64,000 bases of DNA from positions 1-64,000 of the forward strand of contig NZ_SNZJ01000010.1 of the NCBI RefSeq assembly GCF_004363555.1. The letters are read 5' to 3'. A model generated the notes under the pieces. That model searched no databases. It was not told where the DNA came from and worked only from the letters and a program-made list of their open reading frames with translations. Origin of the DNA: Halomonas ventosae. GTDB lineage: Bacteria; Pseudomonadota; Gammaproteobacteria; Pseudomonadales; Halomonadaceae. The translations under genes were made by a program, and so were the position numbers. Below are positions 33,877 to 45,225 of this stretch, one piece after another (position 1 is the stretch's first letter; each line of letters starts with the position of its first letter).

Positions 33877-34785
33877 ATGCATATCGCGCTGCTGTCCCGC
33901 AACCGCAACCTCTACTCCACGCGGCGCCTGATCGAGGCAGCCGAACTGCGCGGCCATACCGCGCGGGTGGTCGACACCCTGCGCTGTTACATGAGCATCG
34001 CCTCGCACCACCCCTCGATCCACTACAAGGGCGAGGAGCTCGAGCCCTTCGACGCGGTGATCCCGCGCATCGGCTCCTCGATCACCTTCTACGGCTGTGC
34101 GGTGCTGCGCCAGTTCGAGATGATGGGCACCTACGTGCTCAACGACAACGTCTCCATCACCCGCTCCCGGGACAAGCTGCGCTCGCTGCAGCTGCTGTCA
34201 CGCAAGGGCCTGGGGCTGCCGATCACCGGCTTCGCCCACTCCCCCGACGACATTCCCGACCTGATCACCATGGTCCGGGGCGCCCCGCTGGTGATCAAGC
34301 TGCTGGAGGGCACCCAGGGCATCGGCGTGGTGCTCGCCGAGACCAACCAGGCCGCCGAGAGCGTGATCCAGGCCTTCATGGGCATGAAGGCCAACATCAT
34401 GGTGCAGGAGTACATCAAGGAGGCGAAGGGCGCCGACATCCGCTGCTTCGTGATCGGCGACAAGGTGGTGGCCTCGATGAAGCGCCAGGCCGCCGAGGGC
34501 GAGTTCCGTTCCAACCTGCATCGCGGAGGCAGCGCCAGCGTGATCCGCATCACCCCGGAGGAGCGCTCCACTGCGATCCGTGCCGCCAAGGCCATGGGGC
34601 TGCGGGTGGCGGGCGTCGACCTGCTGCGCTCCAACCATGGCCCGGTGATCATGGAGGTCAACTCCTCGCCGGGGCTGCAGGGCATCGAGACGGCTACCGG
34701 CAAGGACATCGCCGGCCTGGTCATCGAGCACCTGGAGAAGAATGCCGCCCCGCGGCACAAGGTTCCGCCTCGCCCCAAGGGCTGA
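33877..34785 (+). CDS. rimK: Ribosomal protein S6 alpha-L-glutamate ligase
   Basis: A 302-residue ATP-grasp ligase that adds glutamate residues to the C-terminus of ribosomal protein S6 and can make poly-glutamate. Hallmarks are [22 protein letters not shown] at the start, [23 protein letters not shown] (nucleotide-binding loop), [17 protein letters not shown], and [15 protein letters not shown] with the Mg-binding Glu and Asn. Length equals E. coli RimK (300). The ATG at 33877 follows CTGGAG; a frame open further upstream overlaps rimB and is not used. Confidence 0.95.
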   Translation: MHIALLSRNRNLYSTRRLIEAAELRGHTARVVDTLRCYMSIASHHPSIHYKGEELEPFDAVIPRIGSSITFYGCAVLRQFEMMGTYVLNDNVSITRSRDKLRSLQLLSRKGLGLPITGFAHSPDDIPDLITMVRGAPLVIKLLEGTQGIGVVLAETNQAAESVIQAFMGMKANIMVQEYIKEAKGADIRCFVIGDKVVASMKRQAAEGEFRSNLHRGGSASVIRITPEERSTAIRAAKAMGLRVAGVDLLRSNHGPVIMEVNSSPGLQGIETATGKDIAGLVIEHLEKNAAPRHKVPPRPKG

Positions 34786-34893
34786 ATCCTCCACCCAAAG
34801 GCTAACGGGGAAGCGGCAAATTATTGATCCCCGGGGGTGGCAAATGGGCGGCGACAGCCCCACAATCTGCGTCACCGGAGGAGGTGACCGCTC

Positions 34894-35340
34894 ATGTTTC
34901 TCGACAATCGCCAGGTGGCGATGGACAGTGCCCTCGAGGCGATGGCCGACAGCATCGACTACTTTCAGGACAACCTGGAGCGCCTGCGTCCCTCGCTGCG
35001 CGACAGCCTGAAGCCCCACTACGAGGCGCGGGCGAAGTCGATGCACGAGCTCCAGGAGCTGTCGCGCAAGCACCTCAACCTCCTCCCGCGCGATGCCGAT
35101 GTCGAGCGCGACGACTACATGTGGCTATGGAGCCGGCTGAAGAGCTTCGTCGGCAACGAGAGCCAGGTGGTGATCGGCGAACTGCTGGAGCAGGAACGGG
35201 TGCTGATGCAGGCCCTCTCGACGCTGTTCACCCACCCCCTGCCCGAGCCGATGGAACCGGTCATCGAGGAGTGCTGGAAGGGCTGTCGGGCGCTGATCCG
35301 CGAGCTGTATCGCCTCCAGAAGCAGCGTCCGAAGCGTTGA
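34894..35340 (+). CDS. Unknown helical protein, 148 aa
   Basis: A 148-residue, entirely helical, charged protein without signal peptide or membrane span. The pattern SALEAMADSIDYFQDNLERLRPSLRDSLKPHYEARAKSM suggests a long helical hairpin, and LLEQERVLMQALSTLFTH continues a second one, consistent with a four-helix bundle. I do not recognise the family. A strong GGAGGTGA site lies seven bases before the ATG. Its last 80 bases overlap, tail to tail, the 3' end of the SanA/YdcF gene on the other strand. Confidence 0.75.
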   Translation: MFLDNRQVAMDSALEAMADSIDYFQDNLERLRPSLRDSLKPHYEARAKSMHELQELSRKHLNLLPRDADVERDDYMWLWSRLKSFVGNESQVVIGELLEQERVLMQALSTLFTHPLPEPMEPVIEECWKGCRALIRELYRLQKQRPKR

Positions 35341-36046
35341 GCACACCCGGCGGGAGCAGCAGCAGGCGGTCACGCTCCCGCGGCATGATCTGCAGGGGCT
35401 CGAGCGGCCCCAGGAAGTGGGGCTCGCGCTCCCACAGGTAGAGATCCCCCAGGGTGGCCACCCGCGCCACCCACTCGCGCATCTTGAGCCGCCAGAGCCC
35501 GTCCGTGGCGCGCTCGGGCGCCGCACAGCCGCTTACCTCGAGCCCCAACGCCTCGCCGATGAACAGCGCCCGCGGCAGGTGCCAGTCCTGGGTGATCAGC
35601 AGCGCCCGCTCCACGCCGAACACGTCCCGTGCCCGGGCCAGGGTGTCGAAGGTGCTGAAGCCGGCGTAGTCCAGCGTCATGTCCTCGTCGCGAACGTCGC
35701 GGCCGCGCAGGTCCCGCCACATGGTCACCGGCTCGTTGTAGTAGCGGGTGCTGTTGTCGCCGGAGATCAGCAGGTGGTCGACCCGCCCGAGATGGATCAG
35801 GTGGGCCGCGGCGCCCATGCGCCCCTCGAAGTGCGGATTGCGTGCCCCGCTACGCGTCCAGTGGGAGGTGCCGAAGACGATGCCCACGGGCTCGCTGCCG
35901 CACTGCGAGAGCTCGGCCTCGATCTTCCCCTGGGTGCGCCCCAGCACGAAGAAATTGGCCAGCGCGAACAGACATGCCGCCAGGAGAGCAAGCGCCCCCA
36001 GCGACATCAGAACCGCCTTGAAGACCTTCCAGAATGGCCGGTGCAT
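35261..36046 (-). CDS. SanA/YdcF-family membrane-anchored protein (DUF218)
   Basis: A 261-residue protein with one N-terminal membrane helix (VLMSLGALALLAACLFALANFFV) and a periplasmic DUF218 domain: GIVFGTSHWTRSGARNPHFEGRM, LLISGDN, and TFDTLARARDVFGVERALLITQDWHLPRAL. E. coli SanA affects envelope permeability and vancomycin resistance at high temperature. This C-terminus extends about 20 residues beyond the typical end, into the overlap with the convergent unknown gene. The gene follows sufT by 20 bases on the same strand and may be read from the suf transcript. Confidence 0.85.
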   Translation of the reverse strand: MHRPFWKVFKAVLMSLGALALLAACLFALANFFVLGRTQGKIEAELSQCGSEPVGIVFGTSHWTRSGARNPHFEGRMGAAAHLIHLGRVDHLLISGDNSTRYYNEPVTMWRDLRGRDVRDEDMTLDYAGFSTFDTLARARDVFGVERALLITQDWHLPRALFIGEALGLEVSGCAAPERATDGLWRLKMREWVARVATLGDLYLWEREPHFLGPLEPLQIMPRERDRLLLLPPGVLNASDAASGGDTARGSAPDSPSSTPR

Positions 36047-36066
36047 CGCGCTCCCCGGAGCAGGCG

Positions 36067-36639
36067 CTAGAACATCCCGAGTTCCAGCTTGGCCTCGTCG
36101 CTCATCATCTCACGACTCCAGGGGGGATCGAAGACGATCTCGGTATGCACCTTGCTGATCTGCGGGGCACCGAGGATCTTGTTGCGGGCATCGGCGGCGA
36201 TCACGTCGCCCATGCCGCAGCCCGGCGCGGTCAGGGTCATGCGGATGGTGACGATGCGCTCGCCGGTGATCAGCCGCTCGATGCGACAGCCATAGACCAG
36301 CCCCAGATCGACGATGTTCACCGGGATCTCGGGGTCGAAGCAGGTCCGCAGCTGGTCCCACACGAACTGCTCGATCTCGTCCTCGGAGGCATCCTCGGGC
36401 AGGGTCGGGCGCGGCAGCGCCTCGAGGCCCAGGGCATCCAGGTTGGCCCCCTCGACCAGGTAGAGGCGCCCCTCGAAGCCCACGCTGACCGTGCTGCCCT
36501 TGGCCTGCATCACGCTGACGACGCTGTCCTCCGGCAGGGTCACGGTCTTGCCGAAGGGAATGGAGATCGCCTCCACGTCCCGCTGCAGGGGCAGCTCCTG
36601 GCCCTTGTGGAGGGTGGCAATCTGCTCGATATCGCTCAT
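36067..36639 (-). CDS. sufT: Iron-sulfur assembly factor SufT
   Basis: A 190-residue protein with the MIP18/DUF59 domain in its C-terminal half: EQFVWDQLRTCFDPEIPVNIVDLGLVYGC, TIRMTLTAPGCGMG and VFDPPWSREMMSDEAKLELGMF. SufT helps maturation of Fe-S proteins under high demand. The N-terminal half (ATLHKGQELPLQRDVEAISIPFG) is the usual SufT extension. It begins 18 bases after sufS and is the last suf gene of the operon. Confidence 0.92.
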   Translation of the reverse strand: MSDIEQIATLHKGQELPLQRDVEAISIPFGKTVTLPEDSVVSVMQAKGSTVSVGFEGRLYLVEGANLDALGLEALPRPTLPEDASEDEIEQFVWDQLRTCFDPEIPVNIVDLGLVYGCRIERLITGERIVTIRMTLTAPGCGMGDVIAADARNKILGAPQISKVHTEIVFDPPWSREMMSDEAKLELGMF

Positions 36640-36657
36640 GTCGCTCCTTGATAGCCT

Positions 36658-37899
36658 TCAGCGCAGCATGCCGACGACGCGCTCGAGCCCCTCGACGAAG
36701 ACGTCGATCTCCTCGGGCGTGTTGTAGGCGGCGAAGGATGCCCGGCAGGTGGCGTCCACCCCGAACTGTGCCAGCAGCGGCTGGGCGCAGTGATGGCCGG
36801 TGCGGATCGCCACCCCGAGCTGGTCGATCAGCAGCCCGATATCCTGGGAGTGCGCGCCGTCGACCACGAACGAGAGCACGCCCGCCTTGTCCGGCGCGGT
36901 CCCCAGGATGCGCAGCCCCTCGATGCCCCTAACGCCCTCGGTGGCATGCTCGAGCAGCCGGGCCTCCCAGGCGCCGATCAGCTCGAGGCCGATCTGCTGG
37001 ACCCACTGCAGGGCGCGCCCCAGGGCGATCACCTCGGCGATGGCCGGGGTCCCGGCCTCGAACTTGTGGGGGATGTCGGCGAAGGTGGTGGGCGCCTCGA
37101 AGGAGACCGTCTTGATCATCTCGCCGCCCCCCTGCCAGGGCGACATCGCCTCGAGCAGCTCGGCCTTGCCGTAGAGCACGCCCACCCCGGTGGGGCCGTA
37201 GACCTTGTGGCCGGAGAAGGCATAGAAGTCGGCATCGATATCGCGCACGTCGATGGCCTGATGAGGCGCGGCCTGGGCGCCGTCGACCAGGATCCGCGCG
37301 CCGTGTTCGTGGGCCACCCGCGCCATCTCGCGCACCGGGTTCACGGTGCCGAAGGCGTTGGAGATATGGTTCACCGCCACCAGCCGGGTGCGTTCGGTGA
37401 ACAGGTCGCGGTAGGCCGCCATGTCCAGCACGCCACGCTCATCGACCGGGATCACCTTGATGGTGAACCCGAGCTCCCCGGCCAGCAGCTGCCAGGGCAC
37501 GATGTTGGAGTGGTGCTCGAGGCGCGAGATCAGCACCTCGTCACCGGGACCGAGGTTGGCGCGCCCCCAGCTGTTGGCCACCAGGTTGATCGCCTCGGTG
37601 GTGCCGCGGGTAAAGACGATCTCACGGGTCTCGGCGGCGCTCAGGAAGGCACGCACCGTCTCCCGGGTGCCCTCGAAGGCCGCCGTGGCCTCGTCGGCCA
37701 GGGTGTGCAGCCCGCGATGGATGTTGGCGTTGTAGCGACCGTAGTAGTCGTCGAACATCGCGATTACCTGGCGCGGGGTCTGGCTGGTCGCGGCGTTGTC
37801 CAGGTAGACCAGCGGCTTGCCGTGGACTTCCCGGTCGAGGATCGGGAAGTCGCGTCGCACCTTCACCACGTCCAGCGTCAGGTCGCTGAAGTCAGCCAT
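36658..37899 (-). CDS. sufS: Cysteine desulfurase, SUF type
   Basis: A 413-residue PLP enzyme (group II desulfurase) that takes sulfur from cysteine for cluster building. The PLP-lysine is in DFYAFSGHKVYGPTGVGVLYG, the aspartate/histidine of the cofactor pocket in ARILVDGAQAAPHQ, and the catalytic persulfide cysteine in IRTGHHCAQPLL with the short loop of SufS. Length fits (E. coli SufS 406). It starts three bases after the sufD stop. No sufE or sufU is present in this window; the sulfur acceptor must be elsewhere. Confidence 0.95.
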   Translation of the reverse strand: MADFSDLTLDVVKVRRDFPILDREVHGKPLVYLDNAATSQTPRQVIAMFDDYYGRYNANIHRGLHTLADEATAAFEGTRETVRAFLSAAETREIVFTRGTTEAINLVANSWGRANLGPGDEVLISRLEHHSNIVPWQLLAGELGFTIKVIPVDERGVLDMAAYRDLFTERTRLVAVNHISNAFGTVNPVREMARVAHEHGARILVDGAQAAPHQAIDVRDIDADFYAFSGHKVYGPTGVGVLYGKAELLEAMSPWQGGGEMIKTVSFEAPTTFADIPHKFEAGTPAIAEVIALGRALQWVQQIGLELIGAWEARLLEHATEGVRGIEGLRILGTAPDKAGVLSFVVDGAHSQDIGLLIDQLGVAIRTGHHCAQPLLAQFGVDATCRASFAAYNTPEEIDVFVEGLERVVGMLR

Positions 37900-37902
37900 G
37901 GC

Positions 37903-39260
37903 TCACTCCTCGTTCAGGGCGGCGGCGGTTTCCACCAGGCCGGCGAGGTTGAAGCGCTCGGGAAGCTTGCCCGCCACGGCCAGTTCGACGCGCTCGGCGA
38001 TGGCGTCGAGGTCGACCTGCTCCAGCACCTCGCCGGCGAAGGCCAGGGTCAGCAGGCCGCGGGCCGTCTGCTCGTCGATGCCGCGGGTGCGCAGGGCGAA
38101 CACCGCCTCCTCGTCGAGCTGACCGGTGGTGCTGCCGTGGGAGCACTTGACGTCATCGGCGTAGATCTCGAGCTCGGGCTTGGTGTCGATCTCGGCGCGG
38201 TCGGAGAGCAGCAGGTTGGCGTTGCTCTGGAAGCCCTCGATCTGCTGGCTGTCGCGCTTGACGATCACCTTGCCGTTGAACACGCCGTGGGCGCGGTCGT
38301 CGAGGATGCCCTTGTAGTTCTCGTTGGAGAAGGTCCGCGGCGCGTTGTGGTTGACCAGGGTGTGGTTGTCCACGTGCTGGCGTCCCTGACCATAGAAGAG
38401 GCCGTTGAAGTTGGCCTCGGCGCCCTGACCGTTGAGCTCGGCCACCAGGTCATTGCGCACCAGGCCGCCGCCCAGGTTCAGGTTGAAGGAGGTGTAGCGG
38501 CTGTCGCGGGCCTGCTCTATGTGGATGCTGGCCACGTGCAGGTCGGCCAGCGGCGCCTCCTGCAGCTTGTAATGGGTGAGGATCGCGCCACGGTCGAGGA
38601 TGATCTCCTCCACCAGGTTTGTGAAGTTGGCGGCCTGCTCCTCGCCCACGTGATGCTCGATCACGGTGGCCTCGCTGCGGCCGCCCGCCTCGATCAGGAT
38701 GCGCGGGTGGCTCATCACCGCCTGCTCACCGGCCCGGGAGAGGAACTGCAGGATGATCGGCTTCTCCACCACGGTGCCCGGCGCCAGGCGCAGCACTGCG
38801 CCCTCCTCCATGAAGGCGGTATTGAGCGCCGCGAAGGAGGAGAACTCGACCCCGGTGAGCCGGCCCAGCGGGCCGCCCACCGCCTCGTGGTTTTCCGCCA
38901 GGGCCGCCGAGAGCGGCACCAGCTGCGCGCCCGCGGGCAGGTCATCGAGCCGCGACAGGGCCGGGGCGAAGACACCATCGACGAAGGTCAGCCGGTGGGC
39001 CTCCATCGGCAGGGTCAGTCGCGCCGCCGTGGCCGGGGAGAACTCGGCCTCCGTGGCCAGGGCGAAGTCGCCGCGGGCGATGGCCCGCACATCGGTGTAC
39101 TTCCACGCCTCGACACGACGGTGGGGAAAGCCCAGCGCCTCGAAGCGGGCGGCCCCGGCCTGGCGCCGCGCGGCGATCCAGGTCGGCTCGGCGCCGCGAC
39201 CGGCGCGGTGCTCGCTCAGCCGATCGAGGAAGCGTTGCACGTCGCTCTGCACTGCGTCAT

Positions 39261-39264
<4 letters not shown>
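37903..39264 (-). CDS. sufD: Fe-S scaffold protein SufD
   Basis: A 453-residue SufBD-family beta-helix protein that forms the SufBC2D scaffold. The family core QEAPLADLHVASIHIEQARDS, LNGQGAEANFNGLFYGQGRQHVDNHTLVNHNAPRT, and DDVKCSHGSTTGQLDEEAVFALRTRGID is complete; the last carries the conserved CSHG. Its ATG overlaps the sufC stop codon (ATGA), indicating coupled translation. Confidence 0.95.
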
Positions 39265-40013
<749 letters not shown>

Positions 40014-40083
40014 GTTGACTACCTTTTCGATTCTGGCGAGCCGCCACCGCGACTACTTGAATGTTTTGACCTTCTCGCGAATC

Positions 40084-40207
40084 CGGAGAAACGCGCGAGC
40101 GGCGCCTGAACAAGGCGGAAGCAGGTGAGAGAAGCGGAGTTTACGAACGTAAATGAGCATTCTCGACCCTGTTTCCAACGCCGTGCAGGCGTCGCGCAGA
40201 CGTTTTC

Positions 40208-40210
<3 letters not shown>
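40084..40210. repeat. Long imperfect inverted repeat between sufB and sufC
   Basis: About 127 bases fold on themselves around the centre TTTACG-AA-CGTAAA (40140-40153). Arms match in order: GAGAAACG with CGTTTTCTC at the ends, CGCCTG with CAGGCG, then GGCGgAagCAGG with CCTGtttCcaACGCC, and GAGAgAaGC with GCattCTC. One end coincides with the sufB stop codon. The pattern, with near-complementary arms and an A/T centre, is that of a dispersed intergenic repeat (REP/MITE-like); I recall similar sequences in other Halomonas intergenic regions. Transcribed, it would form a long hairpin in the sufBC mRNA. Confidence 0.75.
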
Positions 40211-41650
<1,440 letters not shown>

Positions 41651-41720
41651 GATGAATCCCCTCCCGGGCGGTTGGGTCGGCGAGCGCGGCTCGCCTCGGG
41701 TAGTGAAGTGCTCGGTTGCG

Positions 41721-42182
41721 TCAGGCCTCGGCGGCCAGACTCACGCTCTGAATGGGCAGCTGCACCGGCAGCTTGATCGGGCTGGTGTCGGCCAGGTGGG
41801 CCAGGGTCACGCTGTCGAGCAGGGTGCGGATGGCCAGCGAGACCCGCTGCCAGTTGTCCGCGACGCCGCAGGTGGCGGCCAGGTCGCAGTCGCCGCCGGC
41901 CTGGCTGCACTCGGTCATCGCCACCGGCCCCTCGATCGCGGAGATGATGTCGCTGGCGGTGATGCGGGAGGCGGGGCGTGCCAGGGAATACCCTCCCAGG
42001 GCACCGCGGCGCGACTCGAGCAGCCCCGCCTTGACCAGCATCTTCAGGGTCTTGCTGACCGTGGGATGGGGCAGCTGTACCGCCTCGGCAAGCTCCGCGG
42101 CCGCCTGGGGCTGGTCCGGGTGACGGGCAATCTGCGCCATCACCACGGCGGCGTAGTCGGTCAGCCGTGAAAGCTTGAGCAA
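41721..42182 (-). CDS. sufR: SUF system Rrf2-family regulator
   Basis: A 153-residue Rrf2/IscR-type regulator that senses Fe-S status. The winged helix starts [18 protein letters not shown], with the wing [15 protein letters not shown], and three cluster-ligand cysteines in [16 protein letters not shown] (CxxxxxxCxxxxxC). I use the TTG at 42182, seven bases after GGGGAG: it gives the family start [12 protein letters not shown] longer ATG start seven codons upstream is less likely. It precedes sufB by 70 bases and carries an IscR-type operator over its own promoter. Confidence 0.9.
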   Translation of the reverse strand: MLKLSRLTDYAAVVMAQIARHPDQPQAAAELAEAVQLPHPTVSKTLKMLVKAGLLESRRGALGGYSLARPASRITASDIISAIEGPVAMTECSQAGGDCDLAATCGVADNWQRVSLAIRTLLDSVTLAHLADTSPIKLPVQLPIQSVSLAAEA

Positions 42183-42574
42183 GGCCTGACTCCCCGGGGG
42201 CATCTCCCCCTCATGTTCGATTGGGGACCATTTTAGTCCTGTATCATTTTGATGTGAAGCCCCGGGCGTCCAATCGCGTGGATCGCGGCACGTTCAAGGA
42301 CGTTACCGACAATAACGATAATCGATCGCATTTGAATACCCATAGGAAGGAGTCCATCTGCCCGGGAGGCATCAGCACTGCCAATTCGTGCCATTGCGCA
42401 TCCTCATCCACGGAAAAACAAATAGATAGGGTGCTCTGCTATGCTGTGATGCCTCGCATGGGGCATTTCGTCGCCCCCTCGCCCCTGCCCACGACATCGT
42501 CACGCCTCGGCACCACAGGGCCGTCGCCCGGTGGCTATGCTTGCCAGGGGACAGGGCTCGCAAGGAGAAACGAC
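42183..42574. other. Divergent region between sufR and the osmoprotectant operon
   Basis: No gene in these 392 bases. The left part carries the sufR promoter and operator. Further right are an AT-rich patch (ACGTTACCGACAATAACGATAATCG), an orphan strong ribosome site AGGAAGGAG at 42344-42352 without a proper start codon after it, and a possible -10 element CTATGCT near 42438 for the opuC operon. The orphan ribosome site may mark a lost gene start. Confidence 0.5.
42221..42258 (-). promoter_or_regulatory. sufR promoter with IscR-type operator
   Basis: On the minus strand TTCACA (42258-42253) and TAAAAT (42235-42230) are 17 bases apart. The plus-strand text GGGGACCATTTTAGTCC followed by TGTAT (42223-42244) matches the IscR type 1 pattern YYGACTRWWWYAGTCRRSTAT in most positions and covers the -10 box, so a cluster-bound SufR would repress. 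The start codon lies about 50 bases downstream. Confidence 0.7.
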
Positions 42575-43240
42575 TTGGAACTGATTCAGTACGCACTGGA
42601 CAACATCGACCTCTTGGCGACGCGCACCCTGGAGCACATCTCGCTGGTGGGGGTCGCCGTCGGCATCGCCACCCTGACCGGGGTGCCGATCGGCATCGCC
42701 ATCACCAAGAACGAGCGCCTGGCCCAGGCCGTGCTCTATGCCGCCTCGATCATCGTCACCATCCCCTCGATCGCGCTGTTCGGGATCATGATCCCGGTGC
42801 TCTCGCTGATCGGCCAGGGCATCGGCTACCTGCCCGCGGTGATCGCGGTGCTGCTCTACTCGCAGCTGCCGATCATCCGCAACACCTATACCGCGATCAA
42901 CAACGTCGACCCGGCCCTGCGCGAGGCCGCCCGGGGGATCGGCATGAGCCCCAACCAGCGCCTGCGCATGGTGGAGATTCCCCTGGCGGTGCCGGTGATC
43001 ATGGCCGGTGTGCGCACGGCCGTGGTGCTCAACATCGGCGTGATGGCGATCGCCGCCTACATCGGCGCCGGGGGCCTCGGCACCTTCATCAGCCGCGGCA
43101 TCTCCCAGTCCGACCCGCGACAGCTGATCGTCGGCGCCGTGGCGGTGAGCCTGCTGGCCATCATCGTCGACTACACCCTGCTCTACGTGCAGAAGCGCCT
43201 GACGCCCCGCGGCATGGAGCTCGACGCCTCCACCGCCTGA
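42575..43240 (+). CDS. Osmoprotectant ABC transporter permease (OpuCB-like)
   Basis: A 221-residue permease with five to six helices and the ABC coupling motif in REAARGIGMSPNQRLRMVEIPLAVPVIMAGVRTAVV. It belongs to the glycine betaine/choline/carnitine OpuB/OpuC/OsmY-W type. AAGGAG lies eight bases before a TTG at 42575, which begins LELIQYALDNIDLLATRTLEHI; no ATG suits the family start. First gene of the operon permease-ATPase-permease-binding protein-binding protein. Confidence 0.88.
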   Translation: MELIQYALDNIDLLATRTLEHISLVGVAVGIATLTGVPIGIAITKNERLAQAVLYAASIIVTIPSIALFGIMIPVLSLIGQGIGYLPAVIAVLLYSQLPIIRNTYTAINNVDPALREAARGIGMSPNQRLRMVEIPLAVPVIMAGVRTAVVLNIGVMAIAAYIGAGGLGTFISRGISQSDPRQLIVGAVAVSLLAIIVDYTLLYVQKRLTPRGMELDASTA

Positions 43241-43279
43241 CGGCGAGCCCCTGACGACCGAGACGACAAGGACCCCCGA

Positions 43280-44440
43280 ATGATCCAACTCGATAACCTG
43301 ACCAAGGTCTTCGACACGCCCAAGGGCGCCGTGGTCGCCGCCGACCACATAAGCATGAAGGTGCCCAGCGGCGAGATCTGCATCCTGCTCGGCCCCTCGG
43401 GCTGTGGCAAGACCACCACCCTGAAAATGATCAACCGCATCGTGACGCCGACCTCCGGCAAGGTGTTCATCAACGGGGAGGACACCACCGACCTGAACAC
43501 CCAGGACCTGCGCCGCAACATCGGCTACGTGATCCAGCAGATCGGGCTCTTCCCCAACATGACCATCGAGGAGAACATCACGGTGGTGCCCAAGCTGCTG
43601 GGCTGGAACAAGGCCCGCTACAAGGAGCGTGCCCGGGAGCTGATGGCGATGATTGCCATGGAGCCCGATGCCTTCCTCAAGCGCTTCCCCAGCGAGCTCT
43701 CCGGTGGCCAGCAGCAGCGCATCGGGGTGGCCAGGGCGCTCGCCGCCGACCCGCCGGTGATGCTGATGGATGAGCCCTTTGGCGCCATCGACCCCATCAA
43801 CCGGGCGGTGATCCAGGACGAGTTCCTCAAGATGCAGCAGGAACTCAAGAAGACCATCATGTTCGTCAGCCACGACATCGACGAGGCGATCAAGATGGGC
43901 GACCGGGTGGCAGTGTTCCGCGAGGGCAAGCTGGTGCAGTACTCCTCGCCCGACGACCTGCTGGCCGCGCCGAAGAACGCCTTCGTCGAGTCCTTCCTCG
44001 GCGAGGACCGCGCGCTCAAGCGGCTCAACCTGGTCAAGGTCGACGAGGTGGTCTCCGACGAGATCGCCACGGTGAAGCCCGGCGACACCCTGGAGACGGC
44101 GCTGGCCCGCATCGACGACTACGGCTATCAGAACGCCATCCTGATGGTGAACGACCAGCGCCAGCCGGTGGGCCTGATCACCCGGGCCAAGGCGCGCACC
44201 ACCAAGGGCTACTGTCGCGACCACTTCGAGAACGTCCCGGCCACGGTGACCCTGGAGGACGACCTGCGCAAGGTCGCCTCGCTGATGTTCGCCCAGGACG
44301 CCACCTGGCTGCCCTGCGTGGATGACGAGGGGCGCGTCTGTGGCCAGATCACCCAGCGCGCCATGACGCACCACCTCGGTTCACGCTTCCGTGCCCGCGA
44401 GGCTGCCAGCCGGAATCCCGACAGCGCCGTCAAGGAGTGA
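43280..44440 (+). CDS. Osmoprotectant ABC transporter ATP-binding protein (OpuCA-like)
   Basis: A 386-residue ATPase of the betaine/carnitine/choline importer. Walker A GPSGCGKTTT, signature LSGGQQQRIG, Walker B PPVMLMDEPFGAID and the switch histidine in MFVSHDIDEA are intact. The C-terminal 120 residues form two CBS motifs (DEIATVKPGDTLETALARIDDYG; TVTLEDDLRKVASLMFAQDATWLPCVDDEGR), which in OpuA-type transporters sense ionic strength. It starts 39 bases after the first permease and ends four bases before the second. Confidence 0.93.
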   Translation: MIQLDNLTKVFDTPKGAVVAADHISMKVPSGEICILLGPSGCGKTTTLKMINRIVTPTSGKVFINGEDTTDLNTQDLRRNIGYVIQQIGLFPNMTIEENITVVPKLLGWNKARYKERARELMAMIAMEPDAFLKRFPSELSGGQQQRIGVARALAADPPVMLMDEPFGAIDPINRAVIQDEFLKMQQELKKTIMFVSHDIDEAIKMGDRVAVFREGKLVQYSSPDDLLAAPKNAFVESFLGEDRALKRLNLVKVDEVVSDEIATVKPGDTLETALARIDDYGYQNAILMVNDQRQPVGLITRAKARTTKGYCRDHFENVPATVTLEDDLRKVASLMFAQDATWLPCVDDEGRVCGQITQRAMTHHLGSRFRAREAASRNPDSAVKE

Positions 44441-44444
44441 GCCG

Positions 44445-45176
44445 ATGCCGATCCAGAGCCTGAAAGGGGCCCTGCGTGCACTCCTGCTGGTGGCGATCTT
44501 CTTCGCCGGGGTATGGAGCCAGTCGAGCGGGGTCATCGATGACTTCCTGTGGTACCTGCCCGACGTGCAGTACCTGGCCATCCAGCACCTGTGGCTGACC
44601 GCGATCTCCGGCGGCCTGGCGATCCTGGTGGCCATCCCGCTGGGCATCGTGCTGTCGCGCCCGAGCATGACCCGCTGGGCGGAATCGCTGATGCAGGTGC
44701 TCAACGTCGGTACCACTATCCCGACCCTCGCGGTGCTGGCGCTCTCCATGAGCTTCCTGGGCATCGGCACCGTACCGGCCGTGTTCGGCCTGTTCGTCGC
44801 CACCCTGCTGCCGATCACCCGCAACACCTATGCCGGGCTCAAGGGCGTCGATCCGGCGCTGATGGAGGCCGCCGCCGGCATCGGCATGTCGGCGACCCAG
44901 CGCCTGCTGCGGGTGGAGCTGCCCAACGCCCTCTACGTGATCTTTGCGGGCATGCGTACCGCCCTGACCATCAACGTGGGCACCGTGCCGCTGGCCTTCC
45001 TGATCGGCGCCGGGGGGCTGGGCGAGCTGATCTTCACCGGCATCGACCTGTACGATCCGGTGATGATGCTGGCCGGCGCCATTCCCACCGCCCTGCTGGC
45101 GATCGTCGTCGATGCCCTGATCGCCACCGTCGCCTTCCTGGTGGTGCCGCGCGGGGTCAACCCGTCGCGCGCCTGA
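44445..45176 (+). CDS. Osmoprotectant ABC transporter permease (OpuCD-like)
   Basis: A 243-residue permease, paralogous to the first one, with the coupling motif in MEAAAGIGMSATQRLLRVELPNALYVIFAGMRTALT and the C-terminal LIGAGGLGELIFTGIDLYD. Together with the first permease it would form a heterodimeric channel. The ATG at 44445 follows AAGGAG in the end of the ATPase gene, giving a four-base gap and likely coupling. Confidence 0.9.
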   Translation: MPIQSLKGALRALLLVAIFFAGVWSQSSGVIDDFLWYLPDVQYLAIQHLWLTAISGGLAILVAIPLGIVLSRPSMTRWAESLMQVLNVGTTIPTLAVLALSMSFLGIGTVPAVFGLFVATLLPITRNTYAGLKGVDPALMEAAAGIGMSATQRLLRVELPNALYVIFAGMRTALTINVGTVPLAFLIGAGGLGELIFTGIDLYDPVMMLAGAIPTALLAIVVDALIATVAFLVVPRGVNPSRA

Positions 45177-45225
45177 TCGTTCGAACCGTGCTAGACCATC
45201 TGAAGCCACACGAGGAGAAAGACTC

